A stretch of 64,000 bases of DNA from Prevotella sp. (GTDB taxonomy: Bacteria; Bacteroidota; Bacteroidia; Bacteroidales; Bacteroidaceae). The notes under the pieces were generated by a model, which saw nothing but the letters and a program-made list of their open reading frames with translations, was not told the DNA's origin and did not search any database. Position 1 is the stretch's first letter; every line of letters begins with the position of its first letter. The stretch covers positions 1 to 64,000 of the forward strand of contig JAFYZT010000027.1 of assembly GCA_017548605.1 (NCBI GenBank), written 5' to 3'. This document shows positions 53,774 through 61,707 of this stretch, piece after piece. The position numbers were made by a program, and so were the translations under genes.

Positions 53774-55162
53774 ATGTTCAACAAAGAGACTTACATTCGT
53801 CGCCGCCGCACCCTGCGTGAACTGATGGGCAGCGGTCTGGTGGTGTTGTTCGGCAACAACGAATCACCCTGCAATTATCCCAACAATGCCTATTATCCCT
53901 TCCGTCAAGACTCCACTTTCTTGTATTTCTTCGGTCAGAAGAGGGACGGACTGGTTGGTATCATCGATGTGGACAATGATAAGGAGATACTTGTCGGTGA
54001 TGACATCGACATCGAGGATATCGTGTGGTACGGCAGTGTGGACAGCGTGAGCGACATGGCCAAACAAGCAGGAGTGAAGAACAGTTGCGCCATGAGTATG
54101 CTTTCGGCAATTATCACCAAGGCTAAAGGTCAGGGTCAGGAAATACACTTCCTGCCTCCCTACCGCCACGACACGATGATTCAGATACATGACCTGCTGG
54201 GCATCCACCCCTCTAAGCAGAAGGAAGCTGCCTCACTGCCGCTCATCAAGGCTGTAGTGAAAATGCGTTCCACGAAGGAGCCGTTAGAGATTGAAGAACT
54301 GGAACGTGCTTCGGAGATTGGCTACCAGATGCATACCACGGCGATGAAGACAGCCCGTGCCGGACTTACAGAGAAATATGTCGGTGGCATCATTGACGGC
54401 ACCGCCAACGCATGGGGGGCGAAGGTCAGTTTCGCCACCATCTTCACACAGCATGGTGAAATAATGCATGGCATTCCCACCATGGACCCGTTGGAGGACG
54501 GTCGTCTGGCGTTATGCGACTGTGGTGGTGAGACATTGGAGCATTACTGCTCCGACCACACACGAACCTTCCCTGTGAGCGGCCGTTTCACGCAGCGTCA
54601 GCGCGAGATTTACAGCATTGTGGAAGCCTGCCACGACTATGTGCTCGATGTGGCCAAGCCCGGTGTGAAATATATGGATGTTCACTTTGCCGTATGCCGT
54701 CTGATGACCGAGCGTCTGAAAGAGCTTGGACTGATGAAAGGCGACGTGGACGAAGCTGTGGCCGCCGGTGCCCATGCCCTCTTCCTGCCCCACGGTCTGG
54801 GTCACATGATGGGTATGGATGTTCATGACATGGAAGGTCTGGGTCAGATATATGTCGGTTTCGACGAGGAAACCCGTCCTAACCTCGAGCAGTTCGGCAC
54901 CAACGCCTTACGCATGGGCCGCCGGTTGGAAGAAGGCTTTGTGGTGACCGATGAGCCGGGCATCTATTTCATCCCCGCGTTGATTGACGACTGGCGTGCC
55001 AAGGGTCATTGTGCCGACTGGCTGAACTTCGACAAGATAGAGACTTACAAGGACTTCGGCGGCATCCGCATCGAGGACGACGTGCTCATTACTGCTGATG
55101 GCTGTCGTTTCCTTGGTGACAAGCGGATTCCATATCATGTGGAAGAGATTGAGAAAAATTAA
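53774..55162 (+). CDS. Xaa-Pro aminopeptidase (aminopeptidase P, M24 family)
   Basis: This 462-residue cytoplasmic metallopeptidase removes N-terminal residues preceding proline. The N-terminal creatinase-like domain includes NNESPCNYPNNAYYPFRQDSTF. The C-terminal pita-bread domain shows LALCDCGGETLEHYCSDHTRTFPVSG (metal ligands), HGLGHMMGMDVHD, TDEPGIYF and GGIRIEDDVLIT, all in the M24B order. Length is normal. It forms its own transcription unit and is followed by a palindromic element. Confidence 0.93.
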   Translation: MFNKETYIRRRRTLRELMGSGLVVLFGNNESPCNYPNNAYYPFRQDSTFLYFFGQKRDGLVGIIDVDNDKEILVGDDIDIEDIVWYGSVDSVSDMAKQAGVKNSCAMSMLSAIITKAKGQGQEIHFLPPYRHDTMIQIHDLLGIHPSKQKEAASLPLIKAVVKMRSTKEPLEIEELERASEIGYQMHTTAMKTARAGLTEKYVGGIIDGTANAWGAKVSFATIFTQHGEIMHGIPTMDPLEDGRLALCDCGGETLEHYCSDHTRTFPVSGRFTQRQREIYSIVEACHDYVLDVAKPGVKYMDVHFAVCRLMTERLKELGLMKGDVDEAVAAGAHALFLPHGLGHMMGMDVHDMEGLGQIYVGFDEETRPNLEQFGTNALRMGRRLEEGFVVTDEPGIYFIPALIDDWRAKGHCADWLNFDKIETYKDFGGIRIEDDVLITADGCRFLGDKRIPYHVEEIEKN

Positions 55163-55166
55163 AAAA

Positions 55167-55200
55167 TACCCACCCTTAACCCCTCCCCAAGGGAGGGGAG
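55167..55200 (+). repeat. GC-rich palindromic element after aminopeptidase P
   Basis: TACCCACCCTTAACC then CCTCCCCAAGGGAGGGG, 4 bp after the stop, followed by the same GAGATGAATAGAA string as the copy after porQ. Confidence 0.85.
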
Positions 55201-55237
55201 ATGAATAGAAGGGAAGGGAAGAGTAAAAAGAAAAAGA

Positions 55238-55285
55238 GTAAAAAGGTAAAAGGGTAAAAAGGTAAAAGAGTAAAAAGGTAAAAGT
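55238..55285 (+). repeat. Octamer purine repeat
   Basis: Six 8-base units of the form GTAAAAAG / GTAAAAGG (16-bp double unit three times). It is of the same class as the array across the cmk stop. Confidence 0.85.
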
Positions 55286-55301
55286 TGTAGGCGGAGTAAT
55301 G

Positions 55302-55440
55302 TCCACTTTAACTTCCGATTTAACTCCCATGAGCGAAGCGAATTAACTCCCACTTTAACTCCCGATTAATGAATCTCCCATGAGCGAAGCGAATTAACTT
55401 CCAATTTAACTACCATTTTTACTTCTAATTTAACTCCGAT
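55302..55440 (+). repeat. TTTAACT-rich array with an exact 25-bp direct repeat
   Basis: CTCCCATGAGCGAAGCGAAT plus TAACT occurs at 55324-55348 and exactly again at 55375-55399 (period 51). It is embedded in many copies of TTTAACTYCC. Together with the palindromic element and octamers it fills the whole 317-bp spacer before the C1 peptidase gene; no promoter consensus is seen. Confidence 0.85.
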
Positions 55441-55479
55441 AAAATATAAAAACTCATAAACTAAAAACATAAAAAAAAG

Positions 55480-56661
55480 ATGAAAAGAATCATGACAATG
55501 GCAATGGGCCTCATGCTCGCCATCGGCGCTTTTGCGCAAGACAACAAACCTGTATTCACCACCGTGAAGGAAATGCCTATCACGAGTATCAAGGACCAGA
55601 ACCGTTCCGGCACCTGCTGGGCCTATTCCACCCTGTCGTTCTTCGAGAGCGAGATTCTGAAGAAGACCGGTAAGACCTATGACCTGTGCGAGATGTTCAT
55701 CGCCAACAAGGACTATATGGAGCGCGCCATCCTTACCGTACGCATGCATGGCGACAGTCAGTTCTCACAAGGTGGTAGCGCCGAAGACGTGCTCGACATC
55801 ATCAAGGCCTATGGTATCTGCCCCGAAAACGCCATGCCGCTGCCCGGCACCCCGCAAGGCGACTCTCTGGCTAACTTCAACGAGTTCTTCAGCGTGATGG
55901 AGCCCTATGTGGACGCTGTGGCGAAGAACAAGGCGAAGAAGATTTCCAACCAGTGGCGTGAGGGTCTTCAAGGCATCATCGACGCCTATCTGGGCAAGTG
56001 TCCCGAGACTTTCACCTATGAGGGCAAGACCTACACGCCGCAGTCATTTGCCGCCAGCCTCGGTCTGGACTGGAACGACTATGTGAGCATCACCAGCTAT
56101 TCCCACCATCCTTTCTACACCCAGTTTGCCGTTGAGGTACAGGACAACTGGCGTTGGGGCCTGAGTTACAATGTGCCCATGGATGAGATGATGCGCATCA
56201 TCGACAATGCCCTGGAGAACGGTTATACCGTGGCTTGGGGTGGTGACGTCAGTGAAGACGGTTTCACCCGCAAGGGTCTGGGTATCGCTTACGACACAAA
56301 AGCCGTGCAGAGCCTCACCGGCAGCGACGCAGCAAAATGGTTGCGCCTAAGCTCATCGCAGAAGACCGAGAAATTCGACTCCCTGGGCGTCAATGCCCCC
56401 GAGATTGTTCCCACACAGGAGAAGCGTCAGGAGCGTTTCGACAACTGGGAGCTGACCGACGACCATGGCATGCATATCTACGGCATTGCCAAGGACCAGA
56501 ACGGCAAGGAATATTACATGGTGAAGAACTCCTGGGGTGAGTATGGCGACTACAAAGGCACATGGTACATGACTAAGGCTTTCGTGGCCCATAACACCAT
56601 GGACTTCTTGATTAACAAGAATGCCATTCCCAAGGACATCCGCAAGAAGCTGGGAATCTGA
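55480..56661 (+). CDS. Exported C1-family cysteine peptidase (bleomycin hydrolase / aminopeptidase C type)
   Basis: The 393-residue protein has a signal peptide (MKRIMTMAMGLMLAIGAFAQ). The catalytic triad of peptidase C1B is visible: Cys in NRSGTCWAYSTLSFFES (about residue 46), His in DDHGMHIYG (about 331) and Asn in YYMVKNSWGEYGDYKG (about 350). The insert between helices and the GLDWNDYVSITSYSHHPFY segment are typical of PepC/bleomycin hydrolase. Export to the periplasm suggests peptide scavenging. Confidence 0.92.
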   Translation: MKRIMTMAMGLMLAIGAFAQDNKPVFTTVKEMPITSIKDQNRSGTCWAYSTLSFFESEILKKTGKTYDLCEMFIANKDYMERAILTVRMHGDSQFSQGGSAEDVLDIIKAYGICPENAMPLPGTPQGDSLANFNEFFSVMEPYVDAVAKNKAKKISNQWREGLQGIIDAYLGKCPETFTYEGKTYTPQSFAASLGLDWNDYVSITSYSHHPFYTQFAVEVQDNWRWGLSYNVPMDEMMRIIDNALENGYTVAWGGDVSEDGFTRKGLGIAYDTKAVQSLTGSDAAKWLRLSSSQKTEKFDSLGVNAPEIVPTQEKRQERFDNWELTDDHGMHIYGIAKDQNGKEYYMVKNSWGEYGDYKGTWYMTKAFVAHNTMDFLINKNAIPKDIRKKLGI

Positions 56662-56710
56662 GAAAGGTAAAAAGGTAAAAGGGTAAGAAAGGAAAAAAAG
56701 AATGGTGAAG

Positions 56711-56754
56711 AGTGAAAAATTTTGGGTAAAAGATTTTTCACTTTTCACTTTTTT
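56711..56754 (+). terminator. Intrinsic terminator after the C1 peptidase gene
   Basis: AGTGAAAAAT pairs perfectly with ATTTTTCACT around a 12-base loop, followed by TTTTCACTTTTTT. The arm sequence itself is built of TTTTCAC-type heptamers. Confidence 0.75.
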
Positions 56755-56785
56755 CGATTTTCATCATTAACACTAAAAAAGCTAT

Positions 56786-57619
56786 ATGAAAATGAAGAAC
56801 AAAATGCGTTGGCTGGCAAGCATCATGAGTATGATGCTACTGGCAATGACGATGCCGTTATGCCTCACCTCGTGTGGCGACGACGATGACGACAATTCCG
56901 GCAGTTCCTCCATGAGCGATGCCGAGATGCTCAATAAGATGAAGAATGAGTTGAAGGGTTACTACTACGTTGCTATCGTAGATGATGCTTTCAATCGCAA
57001 TTTCAACGTCGATCTTACTTCTCCAGGTAAAATCAAAATCGCCCATGAATACACCAAGGCTTACTGTGATGAGATGGAAATAGACATGAACCACATCTAC
57101 AATGGAGTGAGCGGCACATTAGGTATTAAATTCGAGACGGTTGACAGTAAAGGCTATAGGCTCTATCAGGTCTTCTGCGACCAATTTCGGATTGACCGAC
57201 TGAAAGCGGTGTATAACGAGAAAGATGGCGAGATGTGGTTGGACTACGGAACCACGACAATGACCAAATGTAAGGAATACAAAACCACCGACCTGCCCTT
57301 CGTCAGTAGCATCAAACAAATCATTGGCCAGTGGGAAGATGGTGGGCCCGAACACCTTGACCTGACCCCAGTGAACGGTGATTATCTTTGGCTAAGCAAT
57401 GTCTCATTCATTGAAAGCGGAGGCCACTACAAATCTGTAGCCGCAGGAAGCAGCATTCACGTAATTGATGTGAGCATGGGAGCTGTAACAGCCCGTGATG
57501 CAAACAAAAAATTCTACTACACCATCGTACCCATCAGTGACAACAAAATACAATTCACCATCAACGACCAGACGCCGACTGTTTATAACCGAATGAGTAA
57601 CTATGTGACGATAGAATAA
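56786..57619 (+). CDS. Lipoprotein of unknown function
   Basis: This 277-residue protein has a lipoprotein signal peptide ending LTSC, with Cys at about residue 31 followed by GDDDDD. An acidic residue run right after the lipidated Cys is typical of the surface-export signal in Bacteroidetes. The mature part shows no domain I recognise; segments such as LGIKFETVDSKGYRLYQVFC and GAVTARDANKKFYYTIVPIS look like beta strands (lipocalin-like or DUF4923-like folds are possible). It is flanked by terminators on both sides, so it is expressed alone. Confidence 0.75.
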   Translation: MKMKNKMRWLASIMSMMLLAMTMPLCLTSCGDDDDDNSGSSSMSDAEMLNKMKNELKGYYYVAIVDDAFNRNFNVDLTSPGKIKIAHEYTKAYCDEMEIDMNHIYNGVSGTLGIKFETVDSKGYRLYQVFCDQFRIDRLKAVYNEKDGEMWLDYGTTTMTKCKEYKTTDLPFVSSIKQIIGQWEDGGPEHLDLTPVNGDYLWLSNVSFIESGGHYKSVAAGSSIHVIDVSMGAVTARDANKKFYYTIVPISDNKIQFTINDQTPTVYNRMSNYVTIE

Positions 57620-57626
57620 GCAGCGG

Positions 57627-57672
57627 GATATTTGCGTTAATAATGTTTAACAACGCAGATATATCATTTTTT
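57627..57672 (+). terminator. Intrinsic terminator after the lipoprotein gene
   Basis: GATATTTGCGTT pairs, with two bulged bases, with AACGCAGATATATC, followed by six T. Confidence 0.7.
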
Positions 57673-57685
57673 CTTATTAACTTTA

Positions 57686-57725
57686 CACGCCATTTTATGC
57701 ACCAAGCAGAAATGGCGTGCTTTAT
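57686..57725 (+). terminator. Second hairpin after the lipoprotein gene
   Basis: CACGCCATTT pairs perfectly with AAATGGCGTG around a 14-base loop, followed by CTTTATAT. This is a weaker terminator or a stability element. Confidence 0.5.
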
Positions 57726-57800
57726 ATACCCACTCCGAAACCAAAACCCACCCCGAAACCTATACCCACCCCAACCCTCCCAGGGAGGGAGTTGGAAAGG
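57726..57800 (+). repeat. GC-rich palindromic element, extended on the left
   Basis: ACCCACTCC and ACCCACCCC precede a consensus copy TACCCACCCCAACCC followed by TCCCAGGGAGGGAGTTGG, so the left half is present three times. Confidence 0.75.
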
Positions 57801-57900
57801 AAAGGGAGGAAAAGAGAGGGAGAGGGAAAGAAGATACCTTGGAAAAGGAGGGGAAGAAAAAAGCACTTTGCGACCTGAAAGAATAAAAATAATAACATAA

Positions 57901-59625
57901 ATGCATTTTAAATGGAACTACGAACCCCCTACACCCGAGCAGAAGAAAGCAGCTAAGGAACTGGCTGAGAAGATCGGCATGAGTCCTTTGCTTGCCCAGT
58001 TGCTTATCCGGCGCGGCATTACTACCGAATCGGCGGCCAAGCGGTTTTTCCGTCCCCAGTTGGCTGACCTGATTAACCCCTTCCTGATGAAGGACATGGA
58101 TGTGGCGGTAGACCGTTTGAACGATGCGATGGGCCGCAAGGAGCGCATTTTGGTGTATGGCGACTACGACGTGGATGGTTGCACCGCCGTAGCGTTGGTC
58201 TATAAGTTTTTGCAACAATTTTATTCCAATATCGACTACTACATCCCCGACCGCTACGATGAGGGTTACGGTGTGAGTCGTCAAGGCATTAACTATGCCA
58301 AGGAAACTGGCGTTAAGTTGGTCATCATCCTTGACTGCGGCATCAAGGCCATAGAAGAGATTGCCTATGCCAAAGAGCAAGGCATCGATTTCATCATCTG
58401 TGACCACCATGTGCCCGACGATGTGATGCCCCCTGCCGTGGCCATCCTGAACCCGAAGCGTGAGGACGACAGTTATCCTTTCAAACAGTTGTGCGGCTGT
58501 GGCGTGGGTTTCAAGTTCATGCAAGCCTTTGCCAAGAACAACGGCATCCCCTTCTCCCGTCTCATCCCACTGTTGGATTTCTGTGCCGTGAGTATCGCCG
58601 CCGACCTGGTTCCCGTGACCGACGAGAACCGTATATTGGCCTATCATGGTCTGAAGCAGTTGAACCAGAACCCAAACATCGGTTTGAAGGCCATCATCGA
58701 CATCTGCGGACTGAACGGCCGTGAGATAGCGATGAGTGACATCATCTTCAAGATTGGTCCACGCATCAATGCCTCGGGCCGTATGGAGAACGGCAAGGAG
58801 AGTGTCGATCTGTTGATAGAGCGCGACTTTGCCGTAGCCCTGAGTAAAGCCAGCCACATCAACCAGTATAACGAGCAGCGCAAGGACATCGACAAGCAGA
58901 TGACCGAAGAGGCCAACCAGATTGTGTCGAAGTTAGAGAGCCAGAAGCACCGTTCGAGCATCGTGCTGTACGACGAGAACTGGAAGAAAGGCGTCATCGG
59001 TATCGTCGCCTCCCGTCTGACGGAGATTTATTTCCGTCCTACCGTCGTGTTGACGCGTGATGCCGAATTTGCTACGGGCAGTGCCCGCAGTGTGGCCGGT
59101 TTCGATGTCTATGCTGCCATCAAGAGCTGTCGCGACCTGTTGCTGAACTTCGGCGGCCACACCTATGCAGCCGGTCTGACGTTGCGTTGGGCCGATATCA
59201 AAGAGTTCCGCCAGCGTTTCCAACGTTATGTCGATGAGCATATCCTTCCCGACCAGAAAGAAGCCATTTTGGATATTGATGCCGTGGTCGATTTCAAGGA
59301 CATCAATTCAAAACGTCTGCATAATGACCTGAAGCGTTTTGCACCCTTCGGACCCGGCAACGAGAAGCCTCGTTTCTGCACCATCGGCGTGTACGATTTC
59401 GGCACGAGCAAGGTTGTAGGACGCGACCAGGAACACATCAAGTTGGAGTTGGTCGATTCGAAGTCGAACAACGTGATGAACGGCATCGCTTTTGGTCAGA
59501 GTGCCGCCGCGCGTTACATCAAGTCACGTCGTAGTTTCGACATTGTCTATACCATGGAAGACAATATCTTCAAGCATGGTAACATCCAGTTGCAGATAGA
59601 AGACATACGGCCGGAAGAAGAGTGA
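57901..59625 (+). CDS. recJ: Single-stranded-DNA-specific exonuclease RecJ
   Basis: This 574-residue 5'-3' exonuclease acts in RecF-pathway recombination, mismatch repair and base excision repair. DHH-family motifs are present: YGDYDVDGCTA (about 81-91), LDCGIKAIEEIAYAKEQGID and CDHHVPDD (about 167). The DHHA1 domain contains GGHTYAAGLT (about 418), and the OB-like domain begins near residue 460. Its stop overlaps the recQ start (GTGA), so the two are coupled. Confidence 0.95.
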   Translation: MHFKWNYEPPTPEQKKAAKELAEKIGMSPLLAQLLIRRGITTESAAKRFFRPQLADLINPFLMKDMDVAVDRLNDAMGRKERILVYGDYDVDGCTAVALVYKFLQQFYSNIDYYIPDRYDEGYGVSRQGINYAKETGVKLVIILDCGIKAIEEIAYAKEQGIDFIICDHHVPDDVMPPAVAILNPKREDDSYPFKQLCGCGVGFKFMQAFAKNNGIPFSRLIPLLDFCAVSIAADLVPVTDENRILAYHGLKQLNQNPNIGLKAIIDICGLNGREIAMSDIIFKIGPRINASGRMENGKESVDLLIERDFAVALSKASHINQYNEQRKDIDKQMTEEANQIVSKLESQKHRSSIVLYDENWKKGVIGIVASRLTEIYFRPTVVLTRDAEFATGSARSVAGFDVYAAIKSCRDLLLNFGGHTYAAGLTLRWADIKEFRQRFQRYVDEHILPDQKEAILDIDAVVDFKDINSKRLHNDLKRFAPFGPGNEKPRFCTIGVYDFGTSKVVGRDQEHIKLELVDSKSNNVMNGIAFGQSAAARYIKSRRSFDIVYTMEDNIFKHGNIQLQIEDIRPEEE

Positions 59626-61517
59626 AAGGGGACCGTTACGAACAAATATTAAAGCGTTACTGGGGACACGACCGTTTCCGTGGCATCCAGCGTGAAATCA
59701 TTGAGAGCATCGACACGGGTCACGACACCCTAGGTCTGATGCCTACTGGTGGTGGTAAGAGTATTTGTTTTCAAGTCCCTGCCCTGCTCCACGATGGCGT
59801 GTGTATCGTCATCACTCCCTTAATCGCCTTGATGAAAGACCAGGTGGCTCATCTGCGCAAGCGTGGCATCCAGGCCTCCGCCATCTACTCTGGCATGAGT
59901 CGTCAGGAGATTATCACCGTGTTGGAAAATGCCATCTTCGGCGGTGTCAAGCTCTTGTATGTCTCTCCCGAGCGCCTGGGCTCCGACATTTTCCAGGTGA
60001 AACTACGTCACATGAAGGTCAGTTTCATCACCGTCGATGAGGCTCACTGCATCAGCCAGTGGGGATATGATTTCCGTCCTTCCTATCTGGAAATCGCACA
60101 TATCCGCAGTATTGTTCCCGAAGCCCCCGTCCTGGCTTTGACCGCTACCGCCACCCCCGTAGTTGCTGCCGACATCCAACAGCAGCTCGCTTTCACAGAC
60201 GGCAGGGAGTACCGAATGAGTTTCGCCCGTGAGAACCTCAGTTATATCGTCCGTACTGCTCCCGACAAAGAAGCCGAACTGTTGCATATCCTCCGTTCCA
60301 TGGGGGGCAGTGCCATCGTCTATGTACGCAGTCGTCGCAAGACCCGTGAGATTGCCCAGTTGTTGGAGCACGAGGGCATCAGTGCCACCTTCTACCATGC
60401 CGGTTTGGAGCCCGCCGTCAAGGATGAACGACAGCAGTCGTGGCACGATGACAAGGTGCGCGTGATGGTTGCCACCAACGCATTTGGCATGGGCATCGAC
60501 AAGCCTGATGTCCGTCTGGTCATCCACACCGACTGTCCCGACTCCCCCGAAGCCTATTTCCAGGAGGCCGGTCGTGCCGGACGCGACGGCAAGCGTTCCT
60601 GGGCTGTCCTGCTTTACAACGGCAGCGACCAGCGTAAGTTGCGCAAGCGTGTGGGCGACACCTTCCCCTCAAAGGAATTTATCCGTGAGATTTACGACCA
60701 TCTCGCCTATTTCTTCGAGATTGGTCTCGGCAGTGGTCGTGGAGCCACCTTCGCCTTCGACATCGAGAAGTTTTGCCACACCTTCAAACATTTCCCCGTG
60801 CAGACCGATGCCGCCCTGCATATCCTCGAACGCAGCGGCTATATCGCCTACGACACTGACCCAGACAATCGTTCCCGTCTTTTCTTTCTGCTCAACCGTC
60901 ATGAATTGAACTTTTTAGAGCGTTTGGAGGGTCATGAGGAGCGTGTCATTACCGCCCTGTTGCGCTTATATGGCGGATTGTTCACCGAGTATTGCTATAT
61001 TGAAGAAAGTTATGTGGCTGCCCAGGCCGGTCTCAACCGTCAGGAGGTATATGTGACCTTGAAGGAGCTGAAGCGGCGAAATATCCTCGACTACATCCCC
61101 CAAAGCAGCACCCCTTTGATTACCTATGCCCAACGTCGTGAAGACGGTTGCGACATCGTCATCCCCCCGTCGGTATATGAAGAGCGCCGACAGCAATATG
61201 AGGCCCGCATCAACGAGATGTTGCGTTACGCTACCGATGACAGCGTATGCCGTAGCCGTCAGTTATTAGCTTATTTTGGCGAGACCGACAGCAAGGACTG
61301 TGGCCATTGTGATGTTTGCCAGCGGAAGCGGGGTACTTCTATGGGTGATGCCCGCCAACAGATACTCCAGTTCTTGTCCGATGGTGCGCCCCACCCCATC
61401 AGCGAGCTGCATGCGCTACAATTGCCCAAGGCCAAGATGGATGAGGCCTTAGAGCAACTGGTTCAAGAAGAAGAGGTGATAATTGACGGGGGAGAGATTG
61501 TTATTAGTGACGAGTGA
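59622..61517 (+). CDS. recQ: ATP-dependent DNA helicase RecQ
   Basis: The 631-residue superfamily 2 helicase unwinds DNA 3'-5' and feeds ends to RecJ. Motifs: GIQREIIESIDTG with MPTGGGKS (41-47), VDEAHCISQWGYDFRPSY (about 139), LTATATP, FGMGIDKPDVRLVIH and QEAGRAGRDG. The zinc-binding domain has Cys near 543 followed by CGHCDVC. A winged-helix domain ends the protein; the HRDC domain of long RecQ proteins is missing, as in the short Bacteroidetes type. The start is GTG inside recJ. The final codons and stop lie within a heptamer repeat. Confidence 0.95.
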   Translation: MKGDRYEQILKRYWGHDRFRGIQREIIESIDTGHDTLGLMPTGGGKSICFQVPALLHDGVCIVITPLIALMKDQVAHLRKRGIQASAIYSGMSRQEIITVLENAIFGGVKLLYVSPERLGSDIFQVKLRHMKVSFITVDEAHCISQWGYDFRPSYLEIAHIRSIVPEAPVLALTATATPVVAADIQQQLAFTDGREYRMSFARENLSYIVRTAPDKEAELLHILRSMGGSAIVYVRSRRKTREIAQLLEHEGISATFYHAGLEPAVKDERQQSWHDDKVRVMVATNAFGMGIDKPDVRLVIHTDCPDSPEAYFQEAGRAGRDGKRSWAVLLYNGSDQRKLRKRVGDTFPSKEFIREIYDHLAYFFEIGLGSGRGATFAFDIEKFCHTFKHFPVQTDAALHILERSGYIAYDTDPDNRSRLFFLLNRHELNFLERLEGHEERVITALLRLYGGLFTEYCYIEESYVAAQAGLNRQEVYVTLKELKRRNILDYIPQSSTPLITYAQRREDGCDIVIPPSVYEERRQQYEARINEMLRYATDDSVCRSRQLLAYFGETDSKDCGHCDVCQRKRGTSMGDARQQILQFLSDGAPHPISELHALQLPKAKMDEALEQLVQEEEVIIDGGEIVISDE

Positions 61518-61533
61518 CGAGTTATGAGTGTGT
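61506..61533 (+). repeat. Heptamer tandem repeat across the recQ stop codon
   Basis: Units AGTGACG, AGTGACG, AGTTATG and AGTGTGT. The first two encode the last residues (SDE) and supply the TGA stop of recQ. Confidence 0.75.
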
Positions 61534-61575
61534 TAGGTAAGAGATAATTGCTATGATGCATCGACTTCGTGTCGG

Positions 61576-61707
61576 TTACACACGATATTCTATAGTGAAC
61601 ACAAAGCCACAGTCGGTGCAGATGCATGTACCGTCTTCATAGATGTCGATGTTGGGACTGCCGCATTCAGGGCAGATAATGTCAGGTGTGTACATAGTTT
61701 TTCTCAT
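61576..61707 (-). CDS. Small zinc-ribbon protein, coupled to the methyltransferase gene
   Basis: This 43-residue frame starts with an ATG that overlaps the methyltransferase TGA stop (ATGA). The sequence runs MRKTMYTPDIICPECGSPNI to CICTDCGFVFTIEYRV; ATG at 61695 would give 39 residues. Two CxxC knuckles, CPEC and CTDC, separated by 14 residues, make a TFIIB-like zinc ribbon. Such small ribbons bind nucleic acid or act as protein adaptors. The overlap suggests co-translation with the restriction-modification genes, but it may instead be an older neighbour of recQ beside which the system inserted. Confidence 0.65.
   Translation of the reverse strand: MRKTMYTPDIICPECGSPNIDIYEDGTCICTDCGFVFTIEYRV

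Noticed and set aside
55302-55440. CRISPR or attachment site in the TTTAACT array
   Set aside because: Only two 25-bp copies with a repetitive rather than unique interval, and no integrase nearby.
57760-58857. 365-residue open frame opposite the recJ start
   Set aside because: It runs antisense through conserved RecJ motifs and through a palindromic element; no domain or promoter supports it.
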